A DNA stretch of 64,000 nt. It comes from DASQZK01 sp963809925 (GTDB lineage: Bacteria; Bacteroidota; Bacteroidia; Bacteroidales; GCA-2748055). The stretch covers positions 186,001-250,000 of the forward strand of contig CAWELH010000006.1 in NCBI GenBank assembly GCA_963809925.1, given 5' to 3'. Made by a program: the position numbers and the translations under genes. Position 1 is the stretch's first letter, and each line of letters opens with the position of its first letter. The notes under the pieces are model-generated. The model did not search any database and was not told the origin of the DNA. It was given only the letters and a program-made list of their open reading frames with translations. This document shows, in pieces, positions 53,157-61,946 of the stretch.

Positions 53157-53230
53157 GGGCAATTAACTCAGCGGTTTAGAGTGCTACCTTGACAGGGTAG
53201 AAGTCGCTGGTTCGAATCCAGCATTGCCCA
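53157..53230 (+). tRNA. tRNA-Val (anticodon GAC)
   Basis: 74 nt fold fully: acceptor GGGCAAT/ATTGCCC, D stem ACTC/GAGT, anticodon stem CTACC/GGTAG with loop TTGACAG (anticodon GAC), T stem GCTGG/CCAGC with TTCGAAT loop, discriminator A. CCA is not fully encoded. A terminator follows 14 bp downstream. Confidence 0.97.
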
Positions 53231-53244
53231 CCTTATGATAACAG

Positions 53245-53277
53245 CCCTTTCACCGAAGTGAAAGGGTTTCATATTTT
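53245..53277 (+). terminator. Terminator after tRNA-Val
   Basis: The stem CCCTTTCAC/GTGAAAGGG with a CGAA tetraloop is followed by TTTCATATTTT. It terminates the single-gene tRNA transcript. Confidence 0.85.
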
Positions 53278-53353
53278 ATCGAAAAGGGAAAATATCCCGT
53301 CATGGATATTCGCTGCGTGAAGTTCAGATAATCGTATATCAGGCTCTGTCGAC

Positions 53354-54235
53354 TCAGGGCAGTATCACTTTCAATGAACCGGGCACCAGACTGTAATGAA
53401 CCGTTCCTTCAGAAAATTCAGGGTCCCCGTCAACATGCAGAAGTTTCCTGTGAGTAGGTTCCAATAGCTTTATTTCCTTGGCCAACTCATTGTAAACATA
53501 TCGGCTTTTGTGAATGGTCCCAAAGAACGAGCGGAAAGCCAGGAAAACGCCTTTCCATTTTGGAAATTTACGGACAACGACAAGATCGAGAAAGCCATCC
53601 TCGGTCGACGCTTTCGGAGCCACATAAAAGTGGTAGCCAAACTGGGATATATTGGCAATATTAATGAAAAAAGCTTCGAACGTCCTGACGTTGCCATTTA
53701 TCTCGATCTTATATTCCACCGGCTTATAGTCTCTGAATACCCTGATAAAACTGAACATATACGACAATAGTCCTCGTCTGTCGTAGTGACTGAAAAAGTA
53801 TCCGGTTTCAGCATCAAAGCCTATCCCTGTGGTGCAAAGGAACGCTCTGTTGTTTATATAACCAACATCTATGGCCCTGACTTTCCCACGTTCAAGAGTT
53901 CTGAGTGCTTTATTTATTGACAGGGGTACGCCGAAATGCCTGGCAAATCCGTTCCCTGAACCAAGGGGGATAATACCAAGTACATTATCGGTCCCGATGA
54001 GCGCACGCGCTACTTCATTGATCGTTCCGTCTCCGCCGACAGCAACAATAATATCGGTCCCCGCCTTTACCTCGTTCAGTGCAAATTCATGGGCATGAGA
54101 TGGGTATTGCGTAAAACAGCTTCTAACCCGAAACCCTTCGTCCCCGAATTTTTTCTTCAGTCGCCGCTCAAACTTATTCTTTCCTTTTCTTCCGGCAACC
54201 GGATTAATAATGAATGTGATTGTAGGTGAAGCCAT
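53354..54235 (-). CDS. Diacylglycerol/sphingosine kinase-family lipid kinase
   Basis: 293 residues. The DAGK catalytic motif VAVGGDGTINEVARALIG and the GIIPLGSGNGFARHF loop are clear. NPVAGRKGKNKFERRL at the N-terminus and the C-terminal lid with HVDGDPEF complete the YegS/DgkB fold. It phosphorylates a lipid alcohol. Since this organism also has a serine palmitoyltransferase, a sphingoid base is a possible substrate, but diacylglycerol is equally possible. It lies 8 bp after the sulfatase-fold gene (same strand), so the two are probably one transcript. Confidence 0.88.
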   Translation of the reverse strand: MASPTITFIINPVAGRKGKNKFERRLKKKFGDEGFRVRSCFTQYPSHAHEFALNEVKAGTDIIVAVGGDGTINEVARALIGTDNVLGIIPLGSGNGFARHFGVPLSINKALRTLERGKVRAIDVGYINNRAFLCTTGIGFDAETGYFFSHYDRRGLLSYMFSFIRVFRDYKPVEYKIEINGNVRTFEAFFINIANISQFGYHFYVAPKASTEDGFLDLVVVRKFPKWKGVFLAFRSFFGTIHKSRYVYNELAKEIKLLEPTHRKLLHVDGDPEFSEGTVHYSLVPGSLKVILP

Positions 54236-54243
54236 AACCGATG

Positions 54244-56082
54244 CTATTTTGAAATAAAATCGGACGATAATACCTGCAGAAAAGCTTTGCCGTGATTAAC
54301 GGCTGTATCAGCCTCACGACCCGACCTCTCAACAGCCTTATTGTAATCATTGTCCCAGATCACAAAGCTGCTGTCAGTTTTAAAGCCGAAGCCGTTATTA
54401 AAGGCATAGAAGGCAAACGCCGGGCTTCCGGGATTGAACAGATCTTTGCTGTAAGGGTATTCCTCATGGCTGAAGCCAAACTGCGACAACAGTGTTGCCG
54501 GAATGTCCGTCTGGCTGCCGGTCCGGGTCACTGTACTGTCTTTAATCAATGCTCCTCCTGTCCAGATCATCGGGATGCGGAATTTTTTCTCAACATGGTT
54601 TGGCGTGTTTTCAGGGCTTCTGGATCCATGATCGGCCACAATGATAATGAGCGTTGAGTCCCACCATGCAGAATGCCTTGCACTGTCAAGGAAACTGCCC
54701 AGACATTTATCGGTATAGTAAAATGAATTGCGACAAAGATCATCACGGTTATCTGTCGGGAACACTGGTTCCATCGGTACATCAAAAGGCTCATGGCTGC
54801 TAAGGGTAAAGCATGAATAGAAAAACCTTCCTTCTGTGGCGTTCATATCTTTCATCATCCTGTCAAAGAGATATTCATCCGGCACACCCCATTTTTGAAT
54901 CGCCAAAGAGTCGGGAAAATCATTCCCCGTGATCAGTTGATCGATATATGGGTTTGAAAAGTAGGCCCTGAAATTGGCAAAATTCAGATCTCCCCCGTAA
55001 TAGAAGGCAGTATGATAGCCCTTCCCCGAGAAGTCTTTGTATAAAAAGGGCAGATCCTGTGATTTTGCAGGGTAGTCAATGATCGAGGTGGTTGGCTGAG
55101 CAGGAAATCCACTGAAAATGCTGATCATACCTTTATCAGAACGGTCTCCGCTGGCATAGAAGTTTTTAAATACAATGGAAGAGTCTTTGCAGAGGTTATT
55201 TATTGAGGGCGTAATCCCTTCCTCTCCGCCAAGTTCAGAGATAATTTTGTCGGAGAAACTTTCCAGAATGATCAGAAGGATATTCGGTTTGCCCTTCAAA
55301 ACGATATTTGTAGCCTGGGGCCCTTCGTTCATCATGGAGGAAAACATGCTTTCCGCCTCATTGTCATTCATGAAATGATGTTTCTCTACCAGCTTATGCC
55401 TCTCAGTAATCGAGTAAATTGTATTCCATACCACGTTGATGGCGCTGTGATTTGCAAACCGTACAGGGCTGAAATACACGGAACCAATATTCATGGGTGC
55501 AATTCCCAGCCCCCCCCTTGCCGGAATTATTAACAACCCAATAGCCAGGATGGAGGAAAGAGCCACTTTCCAACTATTCCCCTTTTCTTTGATATCCACC
55601 GGCCTGACAAGTTTCCGGTATACCATGAAAAACCCATAGTACAATACTGCCAGCAAAAGTAAAAACAATAGTATTTCCCAGATGCTGACTGAGGCCATGG
55701 CGTCACCAGGAGTTTTAATATAAAGCAGAGGTGTAATGTCAAGTTTGAATCCCCAGTAGGAGTACAGATCCATATCAATAACCCCCAGGCAGAGAACGAC
55801 AAACAGGACAATGGAGGTGTAAATAGTAAGAAAAATTCTCAGTGACCGTGGTCCGATAAATGCCGTAACCACCATCGCAAGCAGGGGCAGCATCAGAATA
55901 TAGGCACCGGCCGAAAGATCGAGTCGCAGGCCATGCCACAGGGCGAGAAACCATACCGGTAGTTTCAGCTCCAGAGATTCACGAAAATTAAAAATCAGAA
56001 ACAGGATTTTCTGACAGATAAATATTATCAGCCAAAAGACATAATACTTAAGCAGAAAATAGAATCTTGATCGCATCTGCAC
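54244..56082 (-). CDS. LTA-synthase-like sulfatase-fold membrane enzyme
   Basis: 612 residues. Five membrane helices in the first ~200 residues are followed by an extracytoplasmic alkaline-phosphatase/sulfatase fold. Metal ligands are in NILLIILESFSDK and the C-terminal VADHGSRSPEN. The nucleophile region reads ASGDRSDKGMISIFSG, with Ser where relatives I recall have Thr (RTD.G). Such enzymes move phosphoglycerol- or phosphoethanolamine-type groups from lipids onto envelope acceptors. Transcribed with the lipid kinase, which would recycle the released diacylglycerol; that link is inference. Confidence 0.85.
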   Translation of the reverse strand: MQMRSRFYFLLKYYVFWLIIFICQKILFLIFNFRESLELKLPVWFLALWHGLRLDLSAGAYILMLPLLAMVVTAFIGPRSLRIFLTIYTSIVLFVVLCLGVIDMDLYSYWGFKLDITPLLYIKTPGDAMASVSIWEILLFLLLLAVLYYGFFMVYRKLVRPVDIKEKGNSWKVALSSILAIGLLIIPARGGLGIAPMNIGSVYFSPVRFANHSAINVVWNTIYSITERHKLVEKHHFMNDNEAESMFSSMMNEGPQATNIVLKGKPNILLIILESFSDKIISELGGEEGITPSINNLCKDSSIVFKNFYASGDRSDKGMISIFSGFPAQPTTSIIDYPAKSQDLPFLYKDFSGKGYHTAFYYGGDLNFANFRAYFSNPYIDQLITGNDFPDSLAIQKWGVPDEYLFDRMMKDMNATEGRFFYSCFTLSSHEPFDVPMEPVFPTDNRDDLCRNSFYYTDKCLGSFLDSARHSAWWDSTLIIIVADHGSRSPENTPNHVEKKFRIPMIWTGGALIKDSTVTRTGSQTDIPATLLSQFGFSHEEYPYSKDLFNPGSPAFAFYAFNNGFGFKTDSSFVIWDNDYNKAVERSGREADTAVNHGKAFLQVLSSDFISK

Positions 56083-56251
56083 TAATAATTAAGGCCAAAT
56101 TTAAGAATTTATTAAGACTTCACTCCGAATTATGTAAGTGATGAATACTTTCACAGGATCATGCTGCTCTTTATTTGAAACCCCCAGGAAGTACGCAGGG
56201 ACCAGATTGAGTTTGCACGGGCGTAAAAAGTTGCTATTTTTGTGGATATAA

Positions 56252-56755
56252 ATGCTCAGCATGACTGAACGGGAAAAAGTCATACATTATGTAGAAGCGC
56301 TGGGGATAAAATTCGAGATGTACGAACATCCTCCTTTGCCAACGATTGAAGAAGCTCTTGAATACTGGAGCGACATTCGTGCTACCCACTGCAAAAACCT
56401 TTTCTTCAGAAACCATAAGGGAAACCGCCATTACCTTGTCATCCTCGATCATTCGCGTCAACTTGAAATTCATGACCTCGAGAAAAGACTGAAACAGGGA
56501 AAATTAAGTTTCGCTTCTGAGGAGCGAATGATAAAATACCTGGGCGTAAAACCCGGCTCTGTTTCCATATTCGGACTTATCAATGATACAGGGAACCATG
56601 TTCATGTATTCCTTGATGAGATGTTAAAGGAGGCGGAACGGATAAGTTTTCATCCGAATGATAATTCGGCGACAATGGTGATTTCCTTTAACGACTTTGA
56701 AAAATTTCTGAATGCTTGTGGGAATAGTTTTGAATATCTGGAACTTTATGACTGA
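56252..56755 (+). CDS. YbaK/ProX-type aminoacyl-tRNA deacylase
   Basis: 167 residues (a start at the second Met, residue 4, is possible). YbaK/EbsC fold: EHPPLPTIEEAL at the N-terminus, KNLFFRNHKGNRHYLVILD with the conserved Lys, GVKPGSVSIFGLIND and a C-terminal substrate loop. The PrdX/ProXp-ala branch removes Ala wrongly attached to tRNA-Pro; I place it there from the overall pattern. It stands alone and converges with the cytochrome gene, overlapping it by 10 bp at the 3' ends. Confidence 0.88.
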   Translation: MLSMTEREKVIHYVEALGIKFEMYEHPPLPTIEEALEYWSDIRATHCKNLFFRNHKGNRHYLVILDHSRQLEIHDLEKRLKQGKLSFASEERMIKYLGVKPGSVSIFGLINDTGNHVHVFLDEMLKEAERISFHPNDNSATMVISFNDFEKFLNACGNSFEYLELYD

Positions 56756-57297
56756 GGTTTAGTTTCCGATCTGACTTTTTTCACTTCTTCCGGCATTACC
56801 ATACTTGCAGAATTTCCGAAACTGTTTCTTATGTAGGTCAGTACATCGGCCATTTCCTGATCGGTCAGAAAGTTGTGAGGAGCCATAGCCTGGTAATATA
56901 CTTCTCCCTTTACCTCGATCTGGCCAGTGAGTCCGTTCAGAAGAATGAGGATCAGGTCCTTCTTCTCGCCAAGAACTTTTTTTGTTCCGTCGAGTGGCGG
57001 ATACATTCCCGGATTCCCCGAACCGTTAACCTGGTGGCAGGCAAGGCAATAATTGGAATACACCTTCTCACCGCGGTCCATGACCTCATTGGGTACCTCA
57101 TTGGGTACCTCATTCTGCGCGGTTCCTGATGGATTCACTGTATTTTGAGCTATCTTGTTAACCTTCCCAATATCTGCGCTTTCTTTATTTTGAGATTTAT
57201 TTCCGCCACAGGAAAATGAAAGAAGTAGAAGGCAGGAGATGAGCACTATTGCCACCGAAAACAGCTTGCCCGATTTTTTTATGAATAACCGAATCAT
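56746..57297 (-). CDS. Class I cytochrome c, membrane-anchored
   Basis: 183 residues. The N-terminal hydrophobic segment ends in SFSCGG, so it is a lipoprotein or signal-anchored protein. A Lys/Asn-rich linker holds a short in-frame repeat (NEVP units, 57,091-57,115). The heme site is CLACH (about residues 95-99) and the Met ligand lies in YQAMAPHNFLTDQE. One c-type heme at the periplasmic face. It follows the sugar dehydrogenase-like gene by 44 bp and could take its electrons. Confidence 0.9.
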   Translation of the reverse strand: MIRLFIKKSGKLFSVAIVLISCLLLLSFSCGGNKSQNKESADIGKVNKIAQNTVNPSGTAQNEVPNEVPNEVMDRGEKVYSNYCLACHQVNGSGNPGMYPPLDGTKKVLGEKKDLILILLNGLTGQIEVKGEVYYQAMAPHNFLTDQEMADVLTYIRNSFGNSASMVMPEEVKKVRSETKPQS

Positions 57298-57341
57298 GGG
57301 TGTAAATAAAGTTTTATCAATTACAACTAAATACGCTTTGC

Positions 57342-58631
57342 TTACTTACCATTCTTGTTGTAGACAATCTTCCAGGTTTTTCCTTCATTTGAATCCACAA
57401 CATACAAAGCTCCGTCGGGACCCTGAGCAAGTCCGCATGGACGGAATTTGGCATCTCCCGGGCTCTTAATTTCACCGGAACCGGCAAATCCGTTGGCAAA
57501 AATTTCCCAGTCACCGGAAGGGTAATCGCCTTTAAAGGGTACGAAAGCCACGTAAAATCCTTCCTGATCTAACGGCGTTCTGTTCCATGATCCGTGAAAT
57601 GCGATAAAAGCTCCGTTCCTGTACTTTTCAGGAAACTGATCACCGGTGTAAAAGAGAAGGTCATTTGGAGCCAGGTGTCCGGGGAAGCCGAGGATTGGGT
57701 CTGTTTTACCTTCACACCGTCCAATAGTGTTGCCATCACCGCCGTATTCGGGACCCTGAACCAATTTCTGCTGGATCTGGTCGTAGTAACAATAGGGCCA
57801 GCCACCGTCGGAGCCATCTTCAAAAAGGAAAAATTCCTCAGCGGGTAACTCAGCACTCTTTTGCGCGGTGTACAAATCAGGAAAGAACTGGTAGAGCTGA
57901 TCCCGCCCATGCATAACTGCATAAAGGTGATTAGTAACCCCATTCCATTGTACCGCGACACAATTCCTTGTTCCGGTAACGTACCGGTAACCGTCAGTCT
58001 GTTGTTCCTGGTTCGGTTTATCGTCCTGAAACCTCCATATCCCTGCGTGCCATTCAAGCAAAGGACAGGGATCCATTCCCGGCGATCCTTTGGTTCTGGT
58101 CTGTTCCATGCAAGCATTTGAGGGAGCTCCTACATTTACGTACAGATGTCCGTCATTGTCGAAGGTAAAAGTCTTTGTGGAATGCTGATACTGCACCGGG
58201 AAACCCGAGGCAATGAGTTCCCTGATCGGATCAGGAACAAGCTGCCCAGGCCTCATTTTATATCTCATCACCTCCAGATCGGTACTGAAGTACAGATACC
58301 CTTTGTGAAGAATAAGGCCGGTGCCGGGGTAATCACCGAAGTAAACGATTGTATCGGCATGGGTATCTCCGTCAAGGTCTCTGAGCGCGACAATACCCTT
58401 TTCATCCTTCAGATTGCTCAATGAAACATATATATCTCCGTTTTCGGTAACAGCTATATGTCTGCCATGTCCAAGGTTGTCGGCGACAACATAGGCGTTA
58501 AATCCTGAAGGTAAAGTAAGGGATGAATCAATAAACCTAGCTGCGCTATCTCTCAGATCGGAACCTGATTCATAGCACCCTGATAGCAGGAGTGCAGGTG
58601 TGAATAACATGATGATAAGAACATTTTTCAT
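57342..58631 (-). CDS. PQQ-type soluble sugar dehydrogenase-like lipoprotein
   Basis: 429 residues. The lipoprotein signal (LIIMLFTPALLLSGC) has its Cys at about residue 19. The body is a six-bladed beta-propeller of the glucose/sorbosone dehydrogenase family: LPSGFNAYVVADNLGHGRH, VNVGAPSNAC, GTRNCVAVQWNG, FIAFHGSWNRTP and the closing GLAQGPDGALYVVDSNEG. Such enzymes oxidise sugars with PQQ and pass electrons to a cytochrome c, which is encoded next. I cannot confirm PQQ binding by eye. This pair gives a periplasmic electron-entry route. Confidence 0.82.
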   Translation of the reverse strand: MKNVLIIMLFTPALLLSGCYESGSDLRDSAARFIDSSLTLPSGFNAYVVADNLGHGRHIAVTENGDIYVSLSNLKDEKGIVALRDLDGDTHADTIVYFGDYPGTGLILHKGYLYFSTDLEVMRYKMRPGQLVPDPIRELIASGFPVQYQHSTKTFTFDNDGHLYVNVGAPSNACMEQTRTKGSPGMDPCPLLEWHAGIWRFQDDKPNQEQQTDGYRYVTGTRNCVAVQWNGVTNHLYAVMHGRDQLYQFFPDLYTAQKSAELPAEEFFLFEDGSDGGWPYCYYDQIQQKLVQGPEYGGDGNTIGRCEGKTDPILGFPGHLAPNDLLFYTGDQFPEKYRNGAFIAFHGSWNRTPLDQEGFYVAFVPFKGDYPSGDWEIFANGFAGSGEIKSPGDAKFRPCGLAQGPDGALYVVDSNEGKTWKIVYNKNGK

Positions 58632-58795
58632 TGGTACAGATTTTAGTTTGATCTGCAGTGCCGGTAATGCGTGTGCGAATAAATTCTTCTCAGTTAGTAA
58701 CTATCTGCAGGTTGAAAGAGTTCATTTTTTCTGGTCAAATTAAATTTGGAAAGGGCTGTGGTCATCTGCGATTTATCAGGGGGGAGAAAATGAAA

Positions 58796-58844
58796 CGGCC
58801 CCATTTTATAGACGTGCGCGACGAGCGTCTATAAAATGGGGCCG
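58796..58844. repeat. Long perfect hairpin between the hydrogenase and sugar dehydrogenase genes
   Basis: Two 19-bp perfectly complementary arms (58,796-58,814 and 58,826-58,844) enclose an 11-nt loop. The lower arm halves are GC-rich (CGGCCCC/GGGGCCG) and the rest AT-rich. It lies 35 bp after the hydrogenase stop on the minus strand, where it can act as a terminator, though T runs are lacking. It may instead be a mobile REP-like palindrome. Confidence 0.7.
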
Positions 58845-58878
58845 TAAAATTCAATGAAATAAGAATGGATTACACTGG

Positions 58879-60660
58879 TTAGTAACGGTTGCGTTCGACA
58901 TAATGAGTATGAAGTAATTCATGGGAACGATGCCCGTTTGGTTCTCCCAGGAATTCCTTATATATCTGGACAATCTCTGGATTCTCATGAGACTTTCTCA
59001 AAGGCATTCCCATGTCCTCATCATAGATAGCCTTTGCTCTCTTGTCCCTGATCTTTGCATTCGTGGGAATCGGCTGTCCGCCACCACCCAAACATCCACC
59101 GGGACAAGCCATGATCTCAATAAAATGGTAGGCAGCTTTCTTCTCTTTCACCGATTGCAGCACTTGCCTGGCATTTACAAGGCCATGCGCTACAGCGCAC
59201 TTCAGTTCAACACCTTCCAGGAAACTCCATTCCGGCAGGCAGCCCTGGATTTTTATCGTAGCCTCACGCACGCCCTCCATACCCCTGACAGGCATAATGT
59301 TCAGCCCTTCAAAAGGAACCTCCCGTCCGGTAACCAGTTCATAGGCTGTTCTCAACGCAGCTTCCATTACACCGCCGGTAGCGCCGAAGATGACTGCGGC
59401 ACCGGTAGAATCGCCCATGATATGGTCGAAATTCATGTCTTCTAACCGGTTGAAGTTAACCCCCGCCTGCCGGATCATCCTGGCGAGTTCCCGGGTGGTA
59501 AGTACGTAATCGACATCTTTATATCCGCTTGATCGCATCTCAGGCCGATCGGCTTCAAACTTCTTCGCCGTGCAGGGCATGATGGATACACTGACGATCT
59601 TTGCCGGATCCAGCTTCTTTTTTTGAGCATAGTACGTCTTGGCGAGTGCGCCAAACATCTGCTGCGGTGATTTGCATGAGGATACGTTTCTGAGCATATC
59701 GGGGTAAATATGTTCAATATATTTTATCCATCCCGGTGAGCACGATGTGGTAAGCGGAAGCGCCACTGTTTCATCCTTATCAACCAGCACTTTTTTCAGC
59801 CTGGTGAGTAATTCCGTGCCTTCTTCCATGATGGTCAGGTCGGCAGTGAAGTCCGTATCCAAAACACTGTCAAATCCGAGACGTTTCAGTGCAGCCACCA
59901 TCTTTCCTGTCACTCTTTCTCCTGCAGGCAGGCCGAGTGCCTCACCAAGGCCCACTCTCACCGCGGGGGCAGTCTGGACCACGACATGCGTATCCGGATC
60001 AAGGATGGCATCCCATACTTCTTCGATGTAATTTCTTTCAACCAGGGCTCCGGTAGGGCAGCGGTTGATGCACTGACCACAGTTGGTACATACGATTTCA
60101 TGCATCGTCTTGTCAAAGAAACTGGTAATCCTTTGTTCGGCACCCTTGTTGGCGACTGCCAGGGCATGTACACCCTGTAATTCTGCGCATGTCCTTACGC
60201 AACGCTGACAGCGGATGCATTTGCTGTCATCTTTCATTATGGACGGGGAAGTGAGATCGATCATGCTCTTCCGGCCATTTACGATGTCCAGGAAGAGATG
60301 ATCACCGACACAATATTCATTGGACAGGGCCTGAAGTTCACAGCTTCCGTTTTTGTAACATTTGGTGCAATCAGCATTGTGTTCCGAAAGGAGCAGTTCA
60401 ATGATATGTTTGCGGGCCGATCGAACTTTGAGGCTGTTGGTGTTAATTTCCATGCCTTCTGATACCGGTACTGCACAGGCTGCTACCAGGGCTTTACCTC
60501 CAACCTGTTCAACCACACATACTCTGCAGTTCCCTGCAATACAAAGGTCCTGGTGATGACATAGTGTGGGGATCTTGAAATTCAGTTTCTTCGCCGCCTC
60601 CAGAATGGTGCTGCCTTTTTCAACTGCCACCGGTAATCCGTTTATTTTAAGATTTATCAT
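58879..60660 (-). CDS. hydA: [FeFe]-hydrogenase catalytic subunit (HydA/HndD type)
   Basis: 593 residues with the full multimeric architecture. An N-terminal [2Fe-2S] ferredoxin domain (C34, C45, C48, C62) precedes a His-ligated [4Fe-4S] segment (HNADCTKCYKNGSC near 94-107) and two [4Fe-4S] sites (CIRCQRCVRTC at 148-158, CTNCGQCINRCP at 191-202). The H-cluster domain has L1 TSCSPGW (305-311), L2 MPCTAKKFEADRPE (361-374) and L3 FIEIMACPGGCLGGGGQ. A small-subunit-like tail closes it. It reduces protons or oxidises H2 using electrons from the NuoF/NuoE-like partners. The maturases HydEFG are not in the window. Confidence 0.95.
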   Translation of the reverse strand: MINLKINGLPVAVEKGSTILEAAKKLNFKIPTLCHHQDLCIAGNCRVCVVEQVGGKALVAACAVPVSEGMEINTNSLKVRSARKHIIELLLSEHNADCTKCYKNGSCELQALSNEYCVGDHLFLDIVNGRKSMIDLTSPSIMKDDSKCIRCQRCVRTCAELQGVHALAVANKGAEQRITSFFDKTMHEIVCTNCGQCINRCPTGALVERNYIEEVWDAILDPDTHVVVQTAPAVRVGLGEALGLPAGERVTGKMVAALKRLGFDSVLDTDFTADLTIMEEGTELLTRLKKVLVDKDETVALPLTTSCSPGWIKYIEHIYPDMLRNVSSCKSPQQMFGALAKTYYAQKKKLDPAKIVSVSIMPCTAKKFEADRPEMRSSGYKDVDYVLTTRELARMIRQAGVNFNRLEDMNFDHIMGDSTGAAVIFGATGGVMEAALRTAYELVTGREVPFEGLNIMPVRGMEGVREATIKIQGCLPEWSFLEGVELKCAVAHGLVNARQVLQSVKEKKAAYHFIEIMACPGGCLGGGGQPIPTNAKIRDKRAKAIYDEDMGMPLRKSHENPEIVQIYKEFLGEPNGHRSHELLHTHYVERNRY

Positions 60661-60686
60661 GATATTACAGACTTTTTGTTGTTGAA

Positions 60687-61847
60687 TTAATAAATGACCT
60701 CTTCTCTGAAATTCCTTACAATAGATTTAAAGGCATTGCCCACCGACTGTCCGAGTCCGCATTTGGAGGCAATTTTCATGGTGCCCGCGAGTTTGATCAG
60801 TTCATCGAGATACCTTGTATTTTTATCGCCTTTTTTGACAGCTTCAATACCATGAAGAAGTTGTTGGCAACCTACCCGGCAGGGAGTACATTGTCCGCAT
60901 GATTCTTCGCAGAAGAAATCGAGGTAATTATGCAAAACATTATACATTGAGCGTGAACTGTTGAAGAGTTTCATTGACCCGCCGGTTGGAACACCTTCGA
61001 ATCCGATAATTGTTTCCTTGAACTTTTTCCGCGGAACACAAAACCCGGAAGCCCCGCCAACCTGAACAGCTTTTGTATCTCCATCTCCGAATTCCTCAAC
61101 GAACCTGTCGACAGTCATACCCAGTTCCAGTTCGTAAATCCCCGGTTTTGGTGTATCGCCTGAAATGGAAAACACCTTTGAGCCCCTTGAATCGGAAGTG
61201 CCCATATCCTTAAAATGCTGGGCTCCGTGAGCCAGGATCATCACCGTATATACCAGGGTTTCAACATTATTAATGGCTGTTGGTTTGCCAAAAAGACCTG
61301 AGGTAGTGGGATAAGGAGGTTTGTTCCTGGGTTCGCCGCGTCGACCCTCAATGGATTCAAAAAGGGCGCTTTCCTCACCACAGATATAGGCTCCGCTGCC
61401 CAGTCTTAGCTTAATCTTGAAATCATGACCCAGTTCCTTGAGAAGACTGTGGAAAAGATCGAGTTCTTCACTCAGTTTGGGGACGAGGAATTTATACTCT
61501 CCCCTGAGATAGATATAACCTTCTTTTGAACCGATAGCTTTGCTGGCGATGGCCATCCCGGCGAAGACCTTCCTGGGCACTTCGTCGAGGATCTGCCTGT
61601 CTTTGAAAGTCCCCGGTTCACCTTCATCCGCATTACACACAATGTATTTTACGCGTTCTTTTTCGGCAGCGGTGAACTTCCATTTCATGCCGGTTGGGAA
61701 GCCTGCCCCTCCGCGACCCCTGAGTCCTGAGTCGAGAATTTCCTTCTGGATCTGTTCAGGCTTCATTTTAAAAGCTTTGACGAGGATCTCTTTGGTACTG
61801 CATTTCTCAAAAATCAGATCAACTCGTTTTAATGTAGCAGTTTTCAT
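60687..61847 (-). CDS. hydB: NuoF-like hydrogenase subunit (HydB), short form
   Basis: 386 residues. FMN/NAD(H)-binding core: GRGGAGFPTGMKW, NADEGEPGTFKDR, LGSGAYICGEESAL. A C-terminal [4Fe-4S] site SCGQCTPCRVGC with a distal Cys (SKCGLG) follows. HydB of well-studied bifurcating enzymes is longer, with a thioredoxin-like [2Fe-2S] domain in front and a two-cluster ferredoxin domain behind; both are absent here. The subunit takes electrons from NADH (or gives them to NAD). It lies between hydC and hydA in the same transcript. Confidence 0.92.
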   Translation of the reverse strand: MKTATLKRVDLIFEKCSTKEILVKAFKMKPEQIQKEILDSGLRGRGGAGFPTGMKWKFTAAEKERVKYIVCNADEGEPGTFKDRQILDEVPRKVFAGMAIASKAIGSKEGYIYLRGEYKFLVPKLSEELDLFHSLLKELGHDFKIKLRLGSGAYICGEESALFESIEGRRGEPRNKPPYPTTSGLFGKPTAINNVETLVYTVMILAHGAQHFKDMGTSDSRGSKVFSISGDTPKPGIYELELGMTVDRFVEEFGDGDTKAVQVGGASGFCVPRKKFKETIIGFEGVPTGGSMKLFNSSRSMYNVLHNYLDFFCEESCGQCTPCRVGCQQLLHGIEAVKKGDKNTRYLDELIKLAGTMKIASKCGLGQSVGNAFKSIVRNFREEVIY

Positions 61848-61946
61848 ACTTGATATTTTTGACAGGATTAAGGCCTTTATATATTTCCGTCGCTTTCCCG
61901 CAGACGTATACCTGAGACCATCCTGGATTTGTTGAGTTCTTTATAA

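Noticed and set aside
53157..53230. tRNA-Val considered as an attachment site for the integron or another island
   Set aside because: No integrase gene or repeat of the tRNA 3' end lies nearby, and flanking genes are ordinary core genes.
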